Of a stretch of DNA of 64,000 nucleotides, positions 25,290-35,173 are shown piece after piece. Source of the stretch: Methylophaga sp. OBS4 (GTDB lineage: Bacteria; Pseudomonadota; Gammaproteobacteria; Nitrosococcales; Methylophagaceae); NCBI RefSeq assembly GCF_026319305.1, contig NZ_JAPDMV010000001.1, positions 1 to 64,000 on the forward strand, in the 5' to 3' direction. The notes beneath the pieces are model-generated. The model ran no database searches and was not told where the DNA came from. It saw nothing but the letters and a program-made list of their open reading frames with translations. Within the stretch, counting starts at the first letter, position 1, and every line of letters begins with the position of its first letter. The position numbers and the translations under genes were made by a program.

Positions 25290-25567
25290 TGCAGATGCTG
25301 CTTTTTCGGGTCGATAAACTCGCCCAGTTTTTCCGGCCGTGGCGGCATTTGTACATGGAAACCACGGGTTTTCAGGTTGTTTATCACTAGATTGACATCT
25401 TCCCGCGCCAGACTCCGATCAGGGCTCAGATCCAGTTCCATTACAAACTGGGGCTCATTGCCCATTGAGTCATAAAGCGGTTGAGGGACTTCGGAAAAAT
25501 CATCTTTTTTCGCCAGATACAGGTAAAGGCCGTCTTTTTTGAGACTTTTATAGATATAGGTTTTCAT
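25286..25567 (-). CDS. YcgL domain protein
   Basis: A 93-residue protein of the YcgL family (DUF709), small cytoplasmic proteins of unknown function found mainly in gammaproteobacteria. The N-terminus [20 protein letters not shown] and the segment [17 protein letters not shown] are typical. The stop overlaps the mutS stop tail-to-tail by 4 bases, and its start overlaps the upstream VOC gene stop in TAATG, so it is the last gene of the DUF885-VOC-ycgL chain. Confidence 0.9.
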   Translation of the reverse strand: MKTYIYKSLKKDGLYLYLAKKDDFSEVPQPLYDSMGNEPQFVMELDLSPDRSLAREDVNLVINNLKTRGFHVQMPPRPEKLGEFIDPKKQHLH

Positions 25568-25959
25568 TATGAAATAGGTGGGTGGTAAATAATCTGCACC
25601 AGCGTGCCGCTGGGATCATAGCAGTAAAAACTGCGCGCGCCATCACGGTGAGTGCGGGGTGCATTACGCATTTTAACATCATGCTGCTGCAGGAATTCAA
25701 ACCAGACATTCACTTCATCGAGGGTCGGGATAATAAAGCCGATATGATCGAGTCGTTGCTGGCCTTCATTGGCCTTGAGGTTGTCCGCCCGGTGCAGGGC
25801 GAGGTTATCGTTGCCTGAGGTAAGGTAGACATTATTCTCATCCGGGCGCCATTCCACCTCCATGCCCAGCAGATCGACATAAAACTTTTCACAGGCAGCT
25901 AAATCATTGACGAACAAAGCGACATGGTGCAATCCACCTGTTTTGCCGGGACGTTGCAT
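25567..25959 (-). CDS. VOC/glyoxalase-fold metalloenzyme
   Basis: A 130-residue vicinal oxygen chelate protein. Two beta-alpha-beta modules are seen, starting GLHHVALFVNDLAACEKFY and LDHIGFIIPTLDEVNVWFEFL. Likely metal ligands are the His in HHVAL, the His in DHIGF and the Glu-equivalent region near the end (PSGTLVQIIYHP). It could be a lyase, dioxygenase or isomerase; no substrate can be named. I chose ATG 25959, which overlaps the DUF885 stop in TAATG; ten further upstream codons would lie inside that gene. Confidence 0.85.
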   Translation of the reverse strand: MQRPGKTGGLHHVALFVNDLAACEKFYVDLLGMEVEWRPDENNVYLTSGNDNLALHRADNLKANEGQQRLDHIGFIIPTLDEVNVWFEFLQQHDVKMRNAPRTHRDGARSFYCYDPSGTLVQIIYHPPIS

Positions 25960-27599
25960 TAATTTTCTCCAAAAACATGCTGACAGCATTGCTGCCAGAT
26001 TTGATAACCAAATTGATGTTCAATCACCAGTGGCAATGCCACAGAACCGCAACTGAGCAGTTTATCATGAAAGGTTTTGAGTTCTTGCCGGTTTGCAGGT
26101 TGAATAATATCCCTGAGTGCATTGATCAATGCCCAGCCAACAGCGTAACTCATTGGCACCGTAGGCGCCTGACTATACCAGTTGCATTCAGCCTGGGCTT
26201 GTTGCTGACTGAAGCCGAGTTTTGACACCATTTCCGCTATTGCCTGTTCCAGCGACCAGTCACCGGTATGGATTTTAACGTCGACGATAATACGTAATGC
26301 CCGCCACAGACGGTCACGTAACATCACCTCTTTCTGTCCGCGGTAACGTTCAAACCCCTGTTCCAGCATCATTTGTTCACAGTACAAAGCCCAACCCTCA
26401 TAGAGCGTCGCACAGGGGAACAATCTTCTGAGGAGGGCACTGCCCTGGCCGGACTGATTAGCGGTGACAAATTGCAAGTGATGGCCGGGCCAGGCTTCGT
26501 GCACACTGGTCTGGGCAATGGCGGCATAGTTATGTTCGGCTAATTCTTCCGGAGCAAGCACTGGCGTCACGTAATAAAGAGCGCTTTGGCTCAGATCAGC
26601 AATACTGGGGTCCAGATAGGCGGCAAAAGGGATTTGATGCCTGAGAAAAGCCGGGGTATCGACCACGTTCAAATGCTGTCTGCCGGGCAGGGTTACCAGC
26701 TGGTTTTCCTTGAGAAAATCTTTCGCGGCCTGCATTTCTGTCTGATAAGCACTGAGCAGTTGATCAGCGCTTGGGTGATATTGACGTATATCTTCTAATG
26801 ACAGTCCGGATTCAGCGATAGCCTCATCAAGTTGCTGCTGGGTGTCGGCAAACAATTTCTCGCCAAACTGCAGCAGCGCCTTGGCATTGACCGGCAGAAA
26901 GTGTCGCTGTTGCAACAGTCGCTCAAAATGCTCGCGGCCGCAGGCAAAGTCACCTTGAGTTGAGCCGGAAAGCCGTTGCAGAACATGTTGCAAACTTTCC
27001 AGTGATTTGGCCGCTTCCTGAATGGCCGGTTCGATATGTGCCTGATGAACAAGTGCCTGTTTGACTCGCGGGTGTTCTATTAAATGATGGCAGAAATGCA
27101 CACCTGCTTCACACTCCTGTAAGGTCATTTGCAACCAGACAGCAGGAATCAGCGCAGGAGCTGTGTTCAAATAGGTTTTGGCTTCACGGACCCGGTTGGG
27201 AATCTTTTCCAGTCGTGACAACAGTGCCTGATTAAAAGTCTCGAGTGGTCGTATCGTTAACTGATGCAAGGCATTGATTGGCAGAAAACGTGCCGGATCC
27301 CGATAACGCCAGTCGTGATCCATCAGCTGATGATGTTCGATTGAGGCCCAGCCGTGCAAAATACGGTAATGCATCAGGCGATCGGCATCCAATACCGATT
27401 CATCAATTTCATCGAGCGCAGCCAGGCATTTTTCGTTAAGCACCAGCTGTATACCCAAAGCGGTGTCATCACAAGGGGTGAGTTCGCCAGCGTAATCTTC
27501 CACACCGGCATCCAGCGCTGTCTCAGGATTGAAACGGCACCAACTGCTCAGGTAACTCTGTTCGATGCGATCGAAAGTCTGACTGTTGTCAGTCGACAT
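25959..27599 (-). CDS. DUF885 family metallopeptidase-like protein
   Basis: A 546-residue protein of the DUF885 family, whose members resemble zinc carboxypeptidases. The zinc motif reads SVHEAWPGHHLQ near residue 370, matching the family's HExxPGHH pattern, and a downstream Glu is available in LYEGWALYCEQMM. There is no signal peptide, so it is cytoplasmic. ATG 27599 is preferred; a TTG four codons earlier has no better site. It overlaps the osmC-like gene by 11 bases and is coupled to the VOC gene by TAATG, giving a chain osmC-DUF885-VOC-ycgL. Confidence 0.85.
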   Translation of the reverse strand: MSTDNSQTFDRIEQSYLSSWCRFNPETALDAGVEDYAGELTPCDDTALGIQLVLNEKCLAALDEIDESVLDADRLMHYRILHGWASIEHHQLMDHDWRYRDPARFLPINALHQLTIRPLETFNQALLSRLEKIPNRVREAKTYLNTAPALIPAVWLQMTLQECEAGVHFCHHLIEHPRVKQALVHQAHIEPAIQEAAKSLESLQHVLQRLSGSTQGDFACGREHFERLLQQRHFLPVNAKALLQFGEKLFADTQQQLDEAIAESGLSLEDIRQYHPSADQLLSAYQTEMQAAKDFLKENQLVTLPGRQHLNVVDTPAFLRHQIPFAAYLDPSIADLSQSALYYVTPVLAPEELAEHNYAAIAQTSVHEAWPGHHLQFVTANQSGQGSALLRRLFPCATLYEGWALYCEQMMLEQGFERYRGQKEVMLRDRLWRALRIIVDVKIHTGDWSLEQAIAEMVSKLGFSQQQAQAECNWYSQAPTVPMSYAVGWALINALRDIIQPANRQELKTFHDKLLSCGSVALPLVIEHQFGYQIWQQCCQHVFGEN

Positions 27600-28008
27600 T
27601 AATGATCTCAAAGTCGTGGGTGATGGTAGCGGTTTTACCCAGCATCAGCGTCGCTGAACAGTATTTCTCGGTAGACATTTTGATAGCCCGCTCAACAAAG
27701 TTGTCTTTAACGTCTTTGCCGGTGATTTTGTAGTGAACATGGATATTGGTATAGACCTTGGGGACTTCTTCACTGCGGTCACCATCTATTTCGACGATGC
27801 AGTCGCGAATGTCCTGACGTGATTTTTGCAGAATTTCGACCACATCATAGGCGGTACAACCGCCCAGACCGAGCAGCAGCAGTTCCATCGGACGCATGCC
27901 GGTGCCATGACCGCCGGCTTCTTTCGGACCGTCCATAACGATGGTATGCCCGGTTCCTGATTCACCCAGAAACAAGACATCCTCAACCCATTTCACTCGT
28001 GCTTTCAT
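27589..28008 (-). CDS. OsmC/YhfA family protein
   Basis: A 139-residue OsmC-fold protein. The two redox cysteines of the family are present (LGGCTAYDVVEIL near residue 52, and KYCSATLML near 115), so peroxide reduction is possible. The sequence pattern and the position divergent from crp match E. coli YhfA rather than OsmC itself. It is the first gene of a minus-strand chain with DUF885, VOC and ycgL. Confidence 0.9.
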   Translation of the reverse strand: MKARVKWVEDVLFLGESGTGHTIVMDGPKEAGGHGTGMRPMELLLLGLGGCTAYDVVEILQKSRQDIRDCIVEIDGDRSEEVPKVYTNIHVHYKITGKDVKDNFVERAIKMSTEKYCSATLMLGKTATITHDFEIINVD

Positions 28009-28127
28009 TAAAATGCTTCCTAAAGTTGATGAATAACTTTAATTTTGCCATATTTGTGAAACCAAAGACGAATTATACCGTTTTACGGCTGTATACTAGT
28101 ACTGGGGTTTCTTACTTGGAATACTGA
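28009..28127. promoter_or_regulatory. Divergent promoter region of osmC-like gene and crp
   Basis: This 119-base gap must hold promoters for both strands. On plus, TATACT at 28092-28097 is a good -10 box about 30 bases before the crp start, with no matching -35, which could mean an activated promoter. TGTGA at 28056-28060 is a CRP half-site without a second half, so autoregulation is only a possibility. Confidence 0.4.
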
Positions 28128-28814
28128 ATGGAATATCATAAACATAAAGCTATTGAAGAAGGTCTTGCTGACTTTTTTCACTCTTGCCACAGCAAGTTTT
28201 ATCCGGCTAAAAATATCATCATTCGTCCCGGTGATCCTGCTGATACCCTCTATTACCTTCGTGAAGGTTCTGTCACCGTCTGCATGGAAAATGAAGAAGG
28301 TGAAGAATTGATTGTGGCTTATCTCAATCAGGGCGATTTCATCGGCGAGATCGGATTGTTCTCAGAAGTTGGCGACCGCATGGTCACTGTGCGAGCCAAA
28401 ACTGACTGCCGCACAGAAGAGATCAGCTACCAGCAGATCCGTAATCTGGCCGATACCCAACTTAAAAACTGCTATGCAACCTTGCTCTATACCATTGCTG
28501 AGCAGATGGCAAAACGCCTGTTGACCACAACACGTAAGGCCAGCGATCTGGCATTTCTTGACGTGGCTGGTCGTGTTGAATCGGCACTTGAAGAGCTGGC
28601 CTCACAGCCGGATGCGATGCGTCACCCACAGGGCAGGCAGATTAAAATTACCCGCCAGGAAATCAGCCGTATGGTGGGTTGCTCACGTGAGATGGTAGGG
28701 CGGGTATTGAAAGAATTACAGGAGAGCGGCACAGTCTGGGCGCATGGTAAGACAGTCATTGTCTATGACGAAGCTCACCGTTACAAAAATCCCTTAGTAA
28801 AAAAGCTTTCCTAA
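28128..28814 (+). CDS. crp: CRP/Vfr-family transcription regulator
   Basis: A 228-residue regulator with a cyclic nucleotide-binding domain (about 20-125), dimerisation helix and a winged helix (about 150-215). The recognition helix [14 protein letters not shown] is nearly that of CRP/Vfr, so it should bind TGTGA-type sites. The phosphate-binding segment keeps GEIGLF and Arg84, but the Ser that follows this Arg in CRP is Met85, and Thr-Ser of the C-helix is Thr-Thr. Ligand specificity may therefore differ from cAMP. It is divergent from the osmC-like gene as in E. coli. Its 3' end overlaps trpC by 21 bases tail-to-tail. Confidence 0.9.
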   Translation: MEYHKHKAIEEGLADFFHSCHSKFYPAKNIIIRPGDPADTLYYLREGSVTVCMENEEGEELIVAYLNQGDFIGEIGLFSEVGDRMVTVRAKTDCRTEEISYQQIRNLADTQLKNCYATLLYTIAEQMAKRLLTTTRKASDLAFLDVAGRVESALEELASQPDAMRHPQGRQIKITRQEISRMVGCSREMVGRVLKELQESGTVWAHGKTVIVYDEAHRYKNPLVKKLS

Positions 28815-29594
28815 CTGCAGACCGGGATCTTCGGCACGCATAAACGCCTCACCGACCAGAAATCCGTTAACCTGATTGGCACGCATTAATTTGACATCAT
28901 CGGGAGTGTGAATACCGCTCTCGGTGATGACAATGTGTCCGTTGGGTATGCGCGGCAACAAGGAGAGCGTGGTATCCAGTGACGTGTCAAAGGTACGTAG
29001 ATCACGATTGTTGATGCCAATCAAGGGCAGGTTCAACACTAACGCCCGTTCCAGTTCATCAAGATCGTGTACTTCTACCAGCACATCCATGCCCAATTGT
29101 AAGGCCAGTTGGCTGAGTTGTTCCAGCTGGTTGTCGTCAAGCGCAGCGACAATCAATAATATGCAGTCAGCACTGATAGCACGCGCCTCGAACACCTGAT
29201 AAGGATCGATAATGAAGTCCTTGCGAATCACCGGCAGCGAGCAGGCTTTGCGTGCCTGTTGCAGATATTCTTCGTGACCCTGAAAGAAATCGCGATCGGT
29301 TAATACCGACAGGCAGGCCGCGCCATGTTTTTCGTACGAAACAGCAATGTCTGCGGGCACAAAATTTTCTCTGAGCAAACCTTTGCTGGGTGACGCTTTT
29401 TTGATTTCTGCTATTACCCCCGGTTCACCGGCAGCGATTTTTCTGGCAATGGCATCAACAAATCCTCGCACCGGATCAGCCTGTTCCGCCAATTGTTGCA
29501 TGATGGCCAATGGAATTTTTGCCGAGCGCTCAGCAATCTCTTCCTGTTTGCGTTGCAGGATTTTAAGCAGAATATCGGGGGTGTTTTCAGTCAT
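28794..29594 (-). CDS. trpC: Indole-3-glycerol phosphate synthase
   Basis: A 266-residue TIM-barrel enzyme making indole-3-glycerol phosphate in tryptophan synthesis. Diagnostic segments are [67 protein letters not shown] and GFLVGEAFM. It is monofunctional, unlike the TrpC-TrpF fusion of E. coli. It is the last gene of the trp operon, 14 bases after trpD. Confidence 0.97.
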   Translation of the reverse strand: MTENTPDILLKILQRKQEEIAERSAKIPLAIMQQLAEQADPVRGFVDAIARKIAAGEPGVIAEIKKASPSKGLLRENFVPADIAVSYEKHGAACLSVLTDRDFFQGHEEYLQQARKACSLPVIRKDFIIDPYQVFEARAISADCILLIVAALDDNQLEQLSQLALQLGMDVLVEVHDLDELERALVLNLPLIGINNRDLRTFDTSLDTTLSLLPRIPNGHIVITESGIHTPDDVKLMRANQVNGFLVGEAFMRAEDPGLQLGKLFY

Positions 29595-29608
29595 TATTTT
29601 GATTCATT

Positions 29609-30622
29609 CTATGAACGGCTACAAACAATCAGGGCATTGAGCTTTTGACCGGCTGCGCCAGAGTCGATAACTGACTGCGCCATTTCAATACCTTGGTTAA
29701 GAGAAGAGGCCAGATTGGCGGCGTAAATTGCTGCTCCGGCGTTAAGTACGACGATATCCCGAGCCGGACCGCGGCTGCCTGAAAAAATATCTTTGATAAT
29801 TTGCAGGCTGTCATTGGCATTTTTGACGGTCAGCTGACCGATATCGCTGCGAGCCATGCCAAAGTCTTCCGGCTTGATGGTGTAGCTGTGAATCTGACCG
29901 TCTTTCAGCTCGGCAATATAGGTTTCCGCGCCAATGCTGATTTCATCCAGACCATCTTCAGCATGCACTACCAGTACATGTTTACTGCCTAGTTTTTGCA
30001 GAACCTGGGCCATCGGTTCAACCCATTTTTTATCAAATACGCCCAGTACCTGATGGGCGGCCCTGGCCGGATTGGTAAGCGGCCCAAGCAGGTTGAAAAT
30101 GGTACGAACGCCCATCTCCCGACGCGGGCCAATCGCATATTTCATCGCTCCATGATGTTTTTGCGAAAACATAAAACCAACACCGACACTGTCGACACAA
30201 TGCTGGACTTTCTCCGGTGTCAGTTCCAGATTGACCCCTGCAGCTTCCAGTACATCAGCACTACCTGAGCTGCTGCTGATGGAGCGGTTACCATGTTTGG
30301 CTACTTTGGCTCCTGCCGCTGCGACCACAAAAGCACTGGCAGTGGATACATTGAATGTGCTGGCGCCATCACCGCCGGTACCACAGGTATCCACCACATG
30401 ATCACCCTTAATCGTGACCGGCGTGGCGAGGTTACGCATCACACTTGCGGCAGCGGCGATTTCAGTGACCGTTTCACCTTTCATATTCAAACCGACCAGA
30501 AACCCACCGATTTGGGCAGGCGTGGCGTCACCGGTCATGATTTGATTCATCACATCGGTCATCTGCTCTGCACTGAGATCCTGATGCTGAATAACAAGCT
30601 TGATGGCTGATTGAATATCCAT
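29609..30622 (-). CDS. trpD: Anthranilate phosphoribosyltransferase
   Basis: A 337-residue enzyme joining anthranilate to PRPP. The PRPP loop is [15 protein letters not shown] (about 80-94), followed by [19 protein letters not shown] and [21 protein letters not shown]. Length is standard for the stand-alone enzyme. It lies 12 bases after trpG and 14 before trpC in the operon. Confidence 0.97.
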   Translation of the reverse strand: MDIQSAIKLVIQHQDLSAEQMTDVMNQIMTGDATPAQIGGFLVGLNMKGETVTEIAAAASVMRNLATPVTIKGDHVVDTCGTGGDGASTFNVSTASAFVVAAAGAKVAKHGNRSISSSSGSADVLEAAGVNLELTPEKVQHCVDSVGVGFMFSQKHHGAMKYAIGPRREMGVRTIFNLLGPLTNPARAAHQVLGVFDKKWVEPMAQVLQKLGSKHVLVVHAEDGLDEISIGAETYIAELKDGQIHSYTIKPEDFGMARSDIGQLTVKNANDSLQIIKDIFSGSRGPARDIVVLNAGAAIYAANLASSLNQGIEMAQSVIDSGAAGQKLNALIVCSRS

Positions 30623-30634
30623 TTTCGATGCGCC

Positions 30635-31213
30635 TTAACGTTGCAGGAAGTTTTTCAGCAATTCATGACCTTGCTGCGTCAGGATGGATTCCGGATGGAA
30701 CTGAACACCTTCGATGGGCAATGTTTTGTGTTCAATGCCCATGATCTCATCCAGTTCTCCCGCGTCGGTTTCAGTCCATGCCGTTATCTCAAGGCAGTCG
30801 GGCAGGGTGTTTTTATTGATCACCAGAGAATGATAGCGGGTGGCTTCGAGCGGATTGTTCAGACCTTTGAATACGCTGGTATTGTTATGGTAAACTAGCG
30901 AGGTTTTACCATGCATGATTTTCCGTGCGTGGACGATTTCACCGCCGAAGACCTGACCGATGGACTGATGTCCCAGACACACTCCCAGAATCGGTTTTTT
31001 GCCGGCAAAATGTTTGATGACTGCCATCGAAATGCCGGCTTCATTAGGTGTGCAGGGACCGGGTGATATCACGATCCGTTCCGGATCCATCGCTTCAATA
31101 TCAGCGATACTGATCTTATCATTACGATGTACTTGCACATCTTCACCCAGTTCGCCGAAATATTGCACCAGGTTGTAGGTGAACGAGTCGTAATTATCAA
31201 TCATTAACAGCAT
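30635..31213 (-). CDS. trpG: Anthranilate synthase glutamine amidotransferase subunit
   Basis: A 192-residue class I glutaminase providing ammonia to TrpE. The nucleophile is in GVCLGHQ (Cys about 79), and the His-Glu pair is in [19 protein letters not shown] is typical. The same protein may also serve p-aminobenzoate synthase (PabA), as in many bacteria with a single copy. It starts 2 bases after trpE ends. Confidence 0.96.
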   Translation of the reverse strand: MLLMIDNYDSFTYNLVQYFGELGEDVQVHRNDKISIADIEAMDPERIVISPGPCTPNEAGISMAVIKHFAGKKPILGVCLGHQSIGQVFGGEIVHARKIMHGKTSLVYHNNTSVFKGLNNPLEATRYHSLVINKNTLPDCLEITAWTETDAGELDEIMGIEHKTLPIEGVQFHPESILTQQGHELLKNFLQR

Positions 31214-31215
31214 AT

Positions 31216-32757
31216 CTATGTCTCTGTTTTGCGAGTCGTGTGCGCTAGCGCACCCGGTTCGTTACTGTCAGCATGAGGATTGGCTTCGAGCCCCGCTTCT
31301 GCCATTGCCACTGCACGGAATATTGCGCGGGCCTTGTTCATGGTTTCCTTCCATTCCAGTTCCGGTACCGAGTCATAAACAATGCCGGCTCCTGCCTGAA
31401 TATGCAGGGTTTCGTCTTTGATGACAGCTGTGCGAATGGCAATAGCGGTGTCCATATTGCCTGACCATGACAAATAACCGACGGCACCGGCATAAACACC
31501 GCGCTTGACAGGCTCCAGTTCGTCAATGATTTCCATCGCCCGTACTTTTGGCGCACCGCTGACCGTGCCGGCAGGGAAGGTGGCTCTTAAGGCATCAATT
31601 GCGGTCATATCCGGTAATACCTTACCGGTGACATTGGAGACGATGTGCATAACATGAGAATAACGTTCGATCACCATTTTATCGGTGAGTTCGACGGTGC
31701 CTGTCTGACTGACACGACCGATATCATTACGGCCCAGATCAATCAACATCAGGTGTTCTGCGAGTTCTTTAGGATCGGCGAGCAGATCCTGTTCAAAGGC
31801 CAGATCTTCTTCTTCAGTCCTGCCGCGGCGACGGGTGCCGGCAATCGGTCTGACCGTGACTTCACTGTCTTCCATACGCACCAGAATTTCCGGTGATGAA
31901 CCCACTACATAAAAATCTTTCAGGTTCAGATAATACATATAAGGAGAGGGGTTCAGCGTCCGTAAAGCCCGATACAAGTCCATCGCCTGTGCGGCAAACG
32001 GAATGGACAGGCGTTGCGACAGCACCACCTGCATGATATCGCCGTCAGTGATGTATTGTTTGGCTTTTTCCACTGCCTGGATAAAGCCGTCATGGGTAAA
32101 GCCGGAAACGAAATCCTGTTCCTGAACCTGTCTGCGAACAGCATGATTCTGAAATTCGGGAATGGTGGTTCTAAGCGTGACAGTCAAATCATCAAGACGC
32201 TGTTGTGCGTTTTGATATGCGTTGTCCTGCTTCGGATCGGCATGCACAATCAGATACAGGCGACCGCTGAGATTATCAAATACCACCAAGTCATCAGACA
32301 CCATTAACAAGATATCAGGGCACTGCAACGGATCTGAGGTCGGGCTGTTACCCAGACGGGGCTCAATGTAACGCACGGTATCGTAACCGAAATAACCGAC
32401 CAGACCGCCATTGAACTTGGGCAGGTGGTCAATTTCAGGCACCTTATAGCGCAGCTGAAATTTTTCAATCCAGGCCAGCGGGTCGTCACTGGAATCCGTT
32501 TCAACCGTTTCGCCCTGATGTTCGACTACTACATCCGTGCCGTGGATTTTAACGACCGTGTCACAAGGTAAACCGATAATCGAATAACGACCCCATTTCT
32601 CTCCACCATGAACTGATTCAAAGAGATAGGAATAGGGCGCATCTGCCAGTTTCAGGTACGTGCTGAGCGGGGTGTCCAGATCAGCTAATACTTCGCGGGC
32701 AAGCGGGATGCGGTTATAGCCTTCACTGGCCAGTTGTTCGAATTCTGCCTGTTTCAT
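31216..32757 (-). CDS. trpE: Anthranilate synthase component I
   Basis: A 513-residue chorismate-using enzyme of tryptophan synthesis. The C-terminal catalytic part shows [29 protein letters not shown] and [23 protein letters not shown]. The N-terminal feedback site region reads [19 protein letters not shown], keeping the Glu-Ser pair of the tryptophan-binding site, so inhibition by tryptophan is likely. It follows gph by 9 bases and has no attenuator of its own, so transcription must come from upstream of rpe or from inside gph. Confidence 0.97.
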   Translation of the reverse strand: MKQAEFEQLASEGYNRIPLAREVLADLDTPLSTYLKLADAPYSYLFESVHGGEKWGRYSIIGLPCDTVVKIHGTDVVVEHQGETVETDSSDDPLAWIEKFQLRYKVPEIDHLPKFNGGLVGYFGYDTVRYIEPRLGNSPTSDPLQCPDILLMVSDDLVVFDNLSGRLYLIVHADPKQDNAYQNAQQRLDDLTVTLRTTIPEFQNHAVRRQVQEQDFVSGFTHDGFIQAVEKAKQYITDGDIMQVVLSQRLSIPFAAQAMDLYRALRTLNPSPYMYYLNLKDFYVVGSSPEILVRMEDSEVTVRPIAGTRRRGRTEEEDLAFEQDLLADPKELAEHLMLIDLGRNDIGRVSQTGTVELTDKMVIERYSHVMHIVSNVTGKVLPDMTAIDALRATFPAGTVSGAPKVRAMEIIDELEPVKRGVYAGAVGYLSWSGNMDTAIAIRTAVIKDETLHIQAGAGIVYDSVPELEWKETMNKARAIFRAVAMAEAGLEANPHADSNEPGALAHTTRKTET

Positions 32758-32766
32758 CGCTTCTTT

Positions 32767-33435
32767 CTAAAATAAGCTTTCCAGCTCTGCAAATGTATCA
32801 ATCACGGCATCTGGTTCAGCAGTGCGGATATCAACACCGTGATTGTAGCCGTAGCTCATGCACACGATGCTGAATCCGGCCGCTCGCGATGCTTTTACAT
32901 CACTGATTGAGTCGCCGATCATCATCGCTTTATCCGGCGTGACGCCGAAAAATTCTGCACCGTGTAATAAAGGGGCAGGGTGGGGTTTCTTCAACGGCAA
33001 TGTGTCGCCACTGATGACTATTTCAAAAAAATCGGCTATGCCCAGATTCTGCAGGATGGGCAAGGTGAACTGCGCATCCTTGTTGGTCACGCAGCCTAGT
33101 CGAATGCCGTTGTCTTTCAGCCATTGCAAACCTTCTCTGACATGCGGATAAAGCTGGCTGCGTTCACTGGGGTTTTCAGCATAAAGCGCCATAAATATCG
33201 GAGCGGCTTTAGCATAAAGCACTTCGGCAGGTTCGCCTTCGAGCTGATCGAGCAACGCTCGTTTTATCAGACGCTCGACACCGTTTCCCACCCAGTTTCT
33301 GACTTTGGTTTCTCCCCGCACCGGCATACCCAGCGCTTTCATCATTTCGTCGGTACACCAAGCCAGATCAGGCACGCTGTCAACCAGCGTGCCATCCAGA
33401 TCGATAAGCGCGATCTCAGGTTTTTTGAGTGGCAT
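32767..33435 (-). CDS. gph: Phosphoglycolate phosphatase
   Basis: A 222-residue HAD hydrolase that dephosphorylates 2-phosphoglycolate. Motif I is DLDGTLVDS (about 12-20), motif II CVTNKD, motif III lies around KKPHPAPL and motif IV is MIGDSISDV. The rpe-gph-trp order is common in gammaproteobacteria. It lies 5 bases after rpe. Confidence 0.95.
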   Translation of the reverse strand: MPLKKPEIALIDLDGTLVDSVPDLAWCTDEMMKALGMPVRGETKVRNWVGNGVERLIKRALLDQLEGEPAEVLYAKAAPIFMALYAENPSERSQLYPHVREGLQWLKDNGIRLGCVTNKDAQFTLPILQNLGIADFFEIVISGDTLPLKKPHPAPLLHGAEFFGVTPDKAMMIGDSISDVKASRAAGFSIVCMSYGYNHGVDIRTAEPDAVIDTFAELESLF

Positions 33436-33440
33436 AAGGT

Positions 33441-34133
33441 TTAAACTTTAGCTTTAGCCAGTTCTTCACGCAGGGCAGATATAATGCTTTCATAGCGGTT
33501 TGGATCACTGTCTTTGGCGGCACCGAATACAGCGGAACCAGCCACGAAGGTGCGGGCACCCGCTTCGGCGATATCACGAATATTGTCGAGATTGACACCA
33601 CCATCAATTTCCAGATCGATGTCATAACCGCTTTCGTCAATCATTTTGCGGGCTTCACGCAGTTTGTCCAAAGTGTGCGGGATGAACTTCTGACCGCCGA
33701 AGCCGGGGTTGACTGACATCAGCAGGATGCGGTCGACTTTGTCCAGCACGTGCTGGGCCAGGGACAGCGGGGTTGCCGGATTAAAGACCAGACCGGTTTT
33801 ACAACCTTCAGCTTTAACCAATTGCAGACTGCGATCGATATGTTCAGAAGCTTCAGGGTGAAAAGTAATAAAAGTTGCGCCAGCTTTGGCAAAGTCAGGA
33901 ATAATACGATCAACAGGCTTGACCATGAGATGTACGTCAATTTCATGCGTTACACCGTGCTTGCGTAATGCGTCACAAACCAGTGGCCCGATGGTCAGGT
34001 TAGGCACATAGTGGTTGTCCATCACGTCGAAGTGAACAATATCCGCGCCTGAAGCCAGCACATTGTCGACTTCTTCACCCAGACGGGCAAAATCTGCGGA
34101 AAGAATAGACGGAGCAATTTTGAATTCAGCCAT
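33441..34133 (-). CDS. rpe: Ribulose-phosphate 3-epimerase
   Basis: A 230-residue TIM-barrel enzyme interconverting ribulose 5-phosphate and xylulose 5-phosphate. Metal and phosphate sites are visible in [51 protein letters not shown] and AGSAVFG. It opens the rpe-gph-trpEGDC operon. In a ribulose monophosphate methylotroph it would also feed formaldehyde fixation, but that depends on genes outside the window. Confidence 0.97.
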   Translation of the reverse strand: MAEFKIAPSILSADFARLGEEVDNVLASGADIVHFDVMDNHYVPNLTIGPLVCDALRKHGVTHEIDVHLMVKPVDRIIPDFAKAGATFITFHPEASEHIDRSLQLVKAEGCKTGLVFNPATPLSLAQHVLDKVDRILLMSVNPGFGGQKFIPHTLDKLREARKMIDESGYDIDLEIDGGVNLDNIRDIAEAGARTFVAGSAVFGAAKDSDPNRYESIISALREELAKAKV

Positions 34134-34258
34134 TTTAATCTCTCTTAAATCTGTTTATAAGTTCTGCGTAAACCCGATACTTTACCGTATCAGCAGCCAT
34201 TTTTCAGCTTTTGAAATCAATCTGCTGTGATTATACTTGAGCGAGCATTATCAAAGTA

Positions 34259-35173
34259 ATGGAGTGGCAATTGCTAAACAGATTCAATGGCCGGTCAAAT
34301 TGGTTGAGCCTGATCTTTCTGGTGTCACTGTCAACCAGTGCATTGGCAGAAGAAATAACCGAAACAAATGAACAAGCGCCTGCGAAGGGTGATGTGTTTT
34401 TGCAGCGACATGAAGGTTCAGTGGCAGGCTATTTGTCACTGCCGGTCGGGCAAACCTCGGTGGACGCGACATTTATGCCGGAGATGCTTGGCCGGAATCA
34501 TGGCAAAGTGCTGATTCTGCATGATGTGGATGGAGATATAGATGGCGCGGGAATAGTGCATAATTTACGTCATGCGTTAACAAAATCCGGCTGGTCAACC
34601 ATGACTGTCGCGCTGACTTACCCGTATCAGCCCAATCTGTTTCCTTCAGATGATGAACAGATGCAGCAAAAGCCGGATGCTTCACAGGCAGCGGCTATCG
34701 TGACCAATGAAGCAATGGAAAACAGCAGTGAGCCTGCCAAAGAGCAAACCGATACTGATGACGTGGATAATGCAGCACGAGTGGCAGCAGCGCTGACTTA
34801 TTTAAAAGCACAAGCGCCGGGTCCGCAGATTCTGCTGGCCGTAGGCAAGGGCGCTGAAGTGGCGGCAGCCGCTTTTAGCCGTGATTCACAAATTGCAGCG
34901 GGGCTTATTGTAATTGCAGCAGATGCCGACATTGAAACGTTTACCGAGTTGCCGTCAGCGTTGATGCTGCTGGATATTGTCGCAACTGAAAATGTTGATT
35001 CTCGCAAGCTGGCGCAATTCAGGCGAGTCGAAATGATTCGTGTCGGACAATCTGGCTACGCACAGCGTTCGGTTGCGGCCAGCAGTAATGATTTTTATGG
35101 CTTTACCGAACCGGTATTCAGCCTTGTCAGAGGCTGGTTGCACAAATATTTTGTTGATAAGGCGGATAGCTAA
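34259..35173 (+). CDS. Exported DUF3530 family protein
   Basis: A 304-residue protein with a long basic N-terminus and signal sequence (cleavage near SALA, residue 30). The rest resembles DUF3530, an alpha/beta-hydrolase-like periplasmic family: KVLILHDVDGDIDG, a strand with WSTMTVALTYPYQP, an acidic Gln/Glu-rich insert (about 120-170), and AVGKGAEVAAAAF, where the usual nucleophile Ser position appears to hold Lys-Gly-Ala. It is probably not an active hydrolase. No good ribosome binding site is seen. It opens a plus-strand chain of five genes, coupled to the next by a one-base overlap (TAATG). Confidence 0.7.
   Translation: MEWQLLNRFNGRSNWLSLIFLVSLSTSALAEEITETNEQAPAKGDVFLQRHEGSVAGYLSLPVGQTSVDATFMPEMLGRNHGKVLILHDVDGDIDGAGIVHNLRHALTKSGWSTMTVALTYPYQPNLFPSDDEQMQQKPDASQAAAIVTNEAMENSSEPAKEQTDTDDVDNAARVAAALTYLKAQAPGPQILLAVGKGAEVAAAAFSRDSQIAAGLIVIAADADIETFTELPSALMLLDIVATENVDSRKLAQFRRVEMIRVGQSGYAQRSVAASSNDFYGFTEPVFSLVRGWLHKYFVDKADS

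Noticed and set aside
32758-32766. Trp leader attenuator before trpE
   Set aside because: Only 9 bases separate gph and trpE, and no leader peptide is present before rpe.
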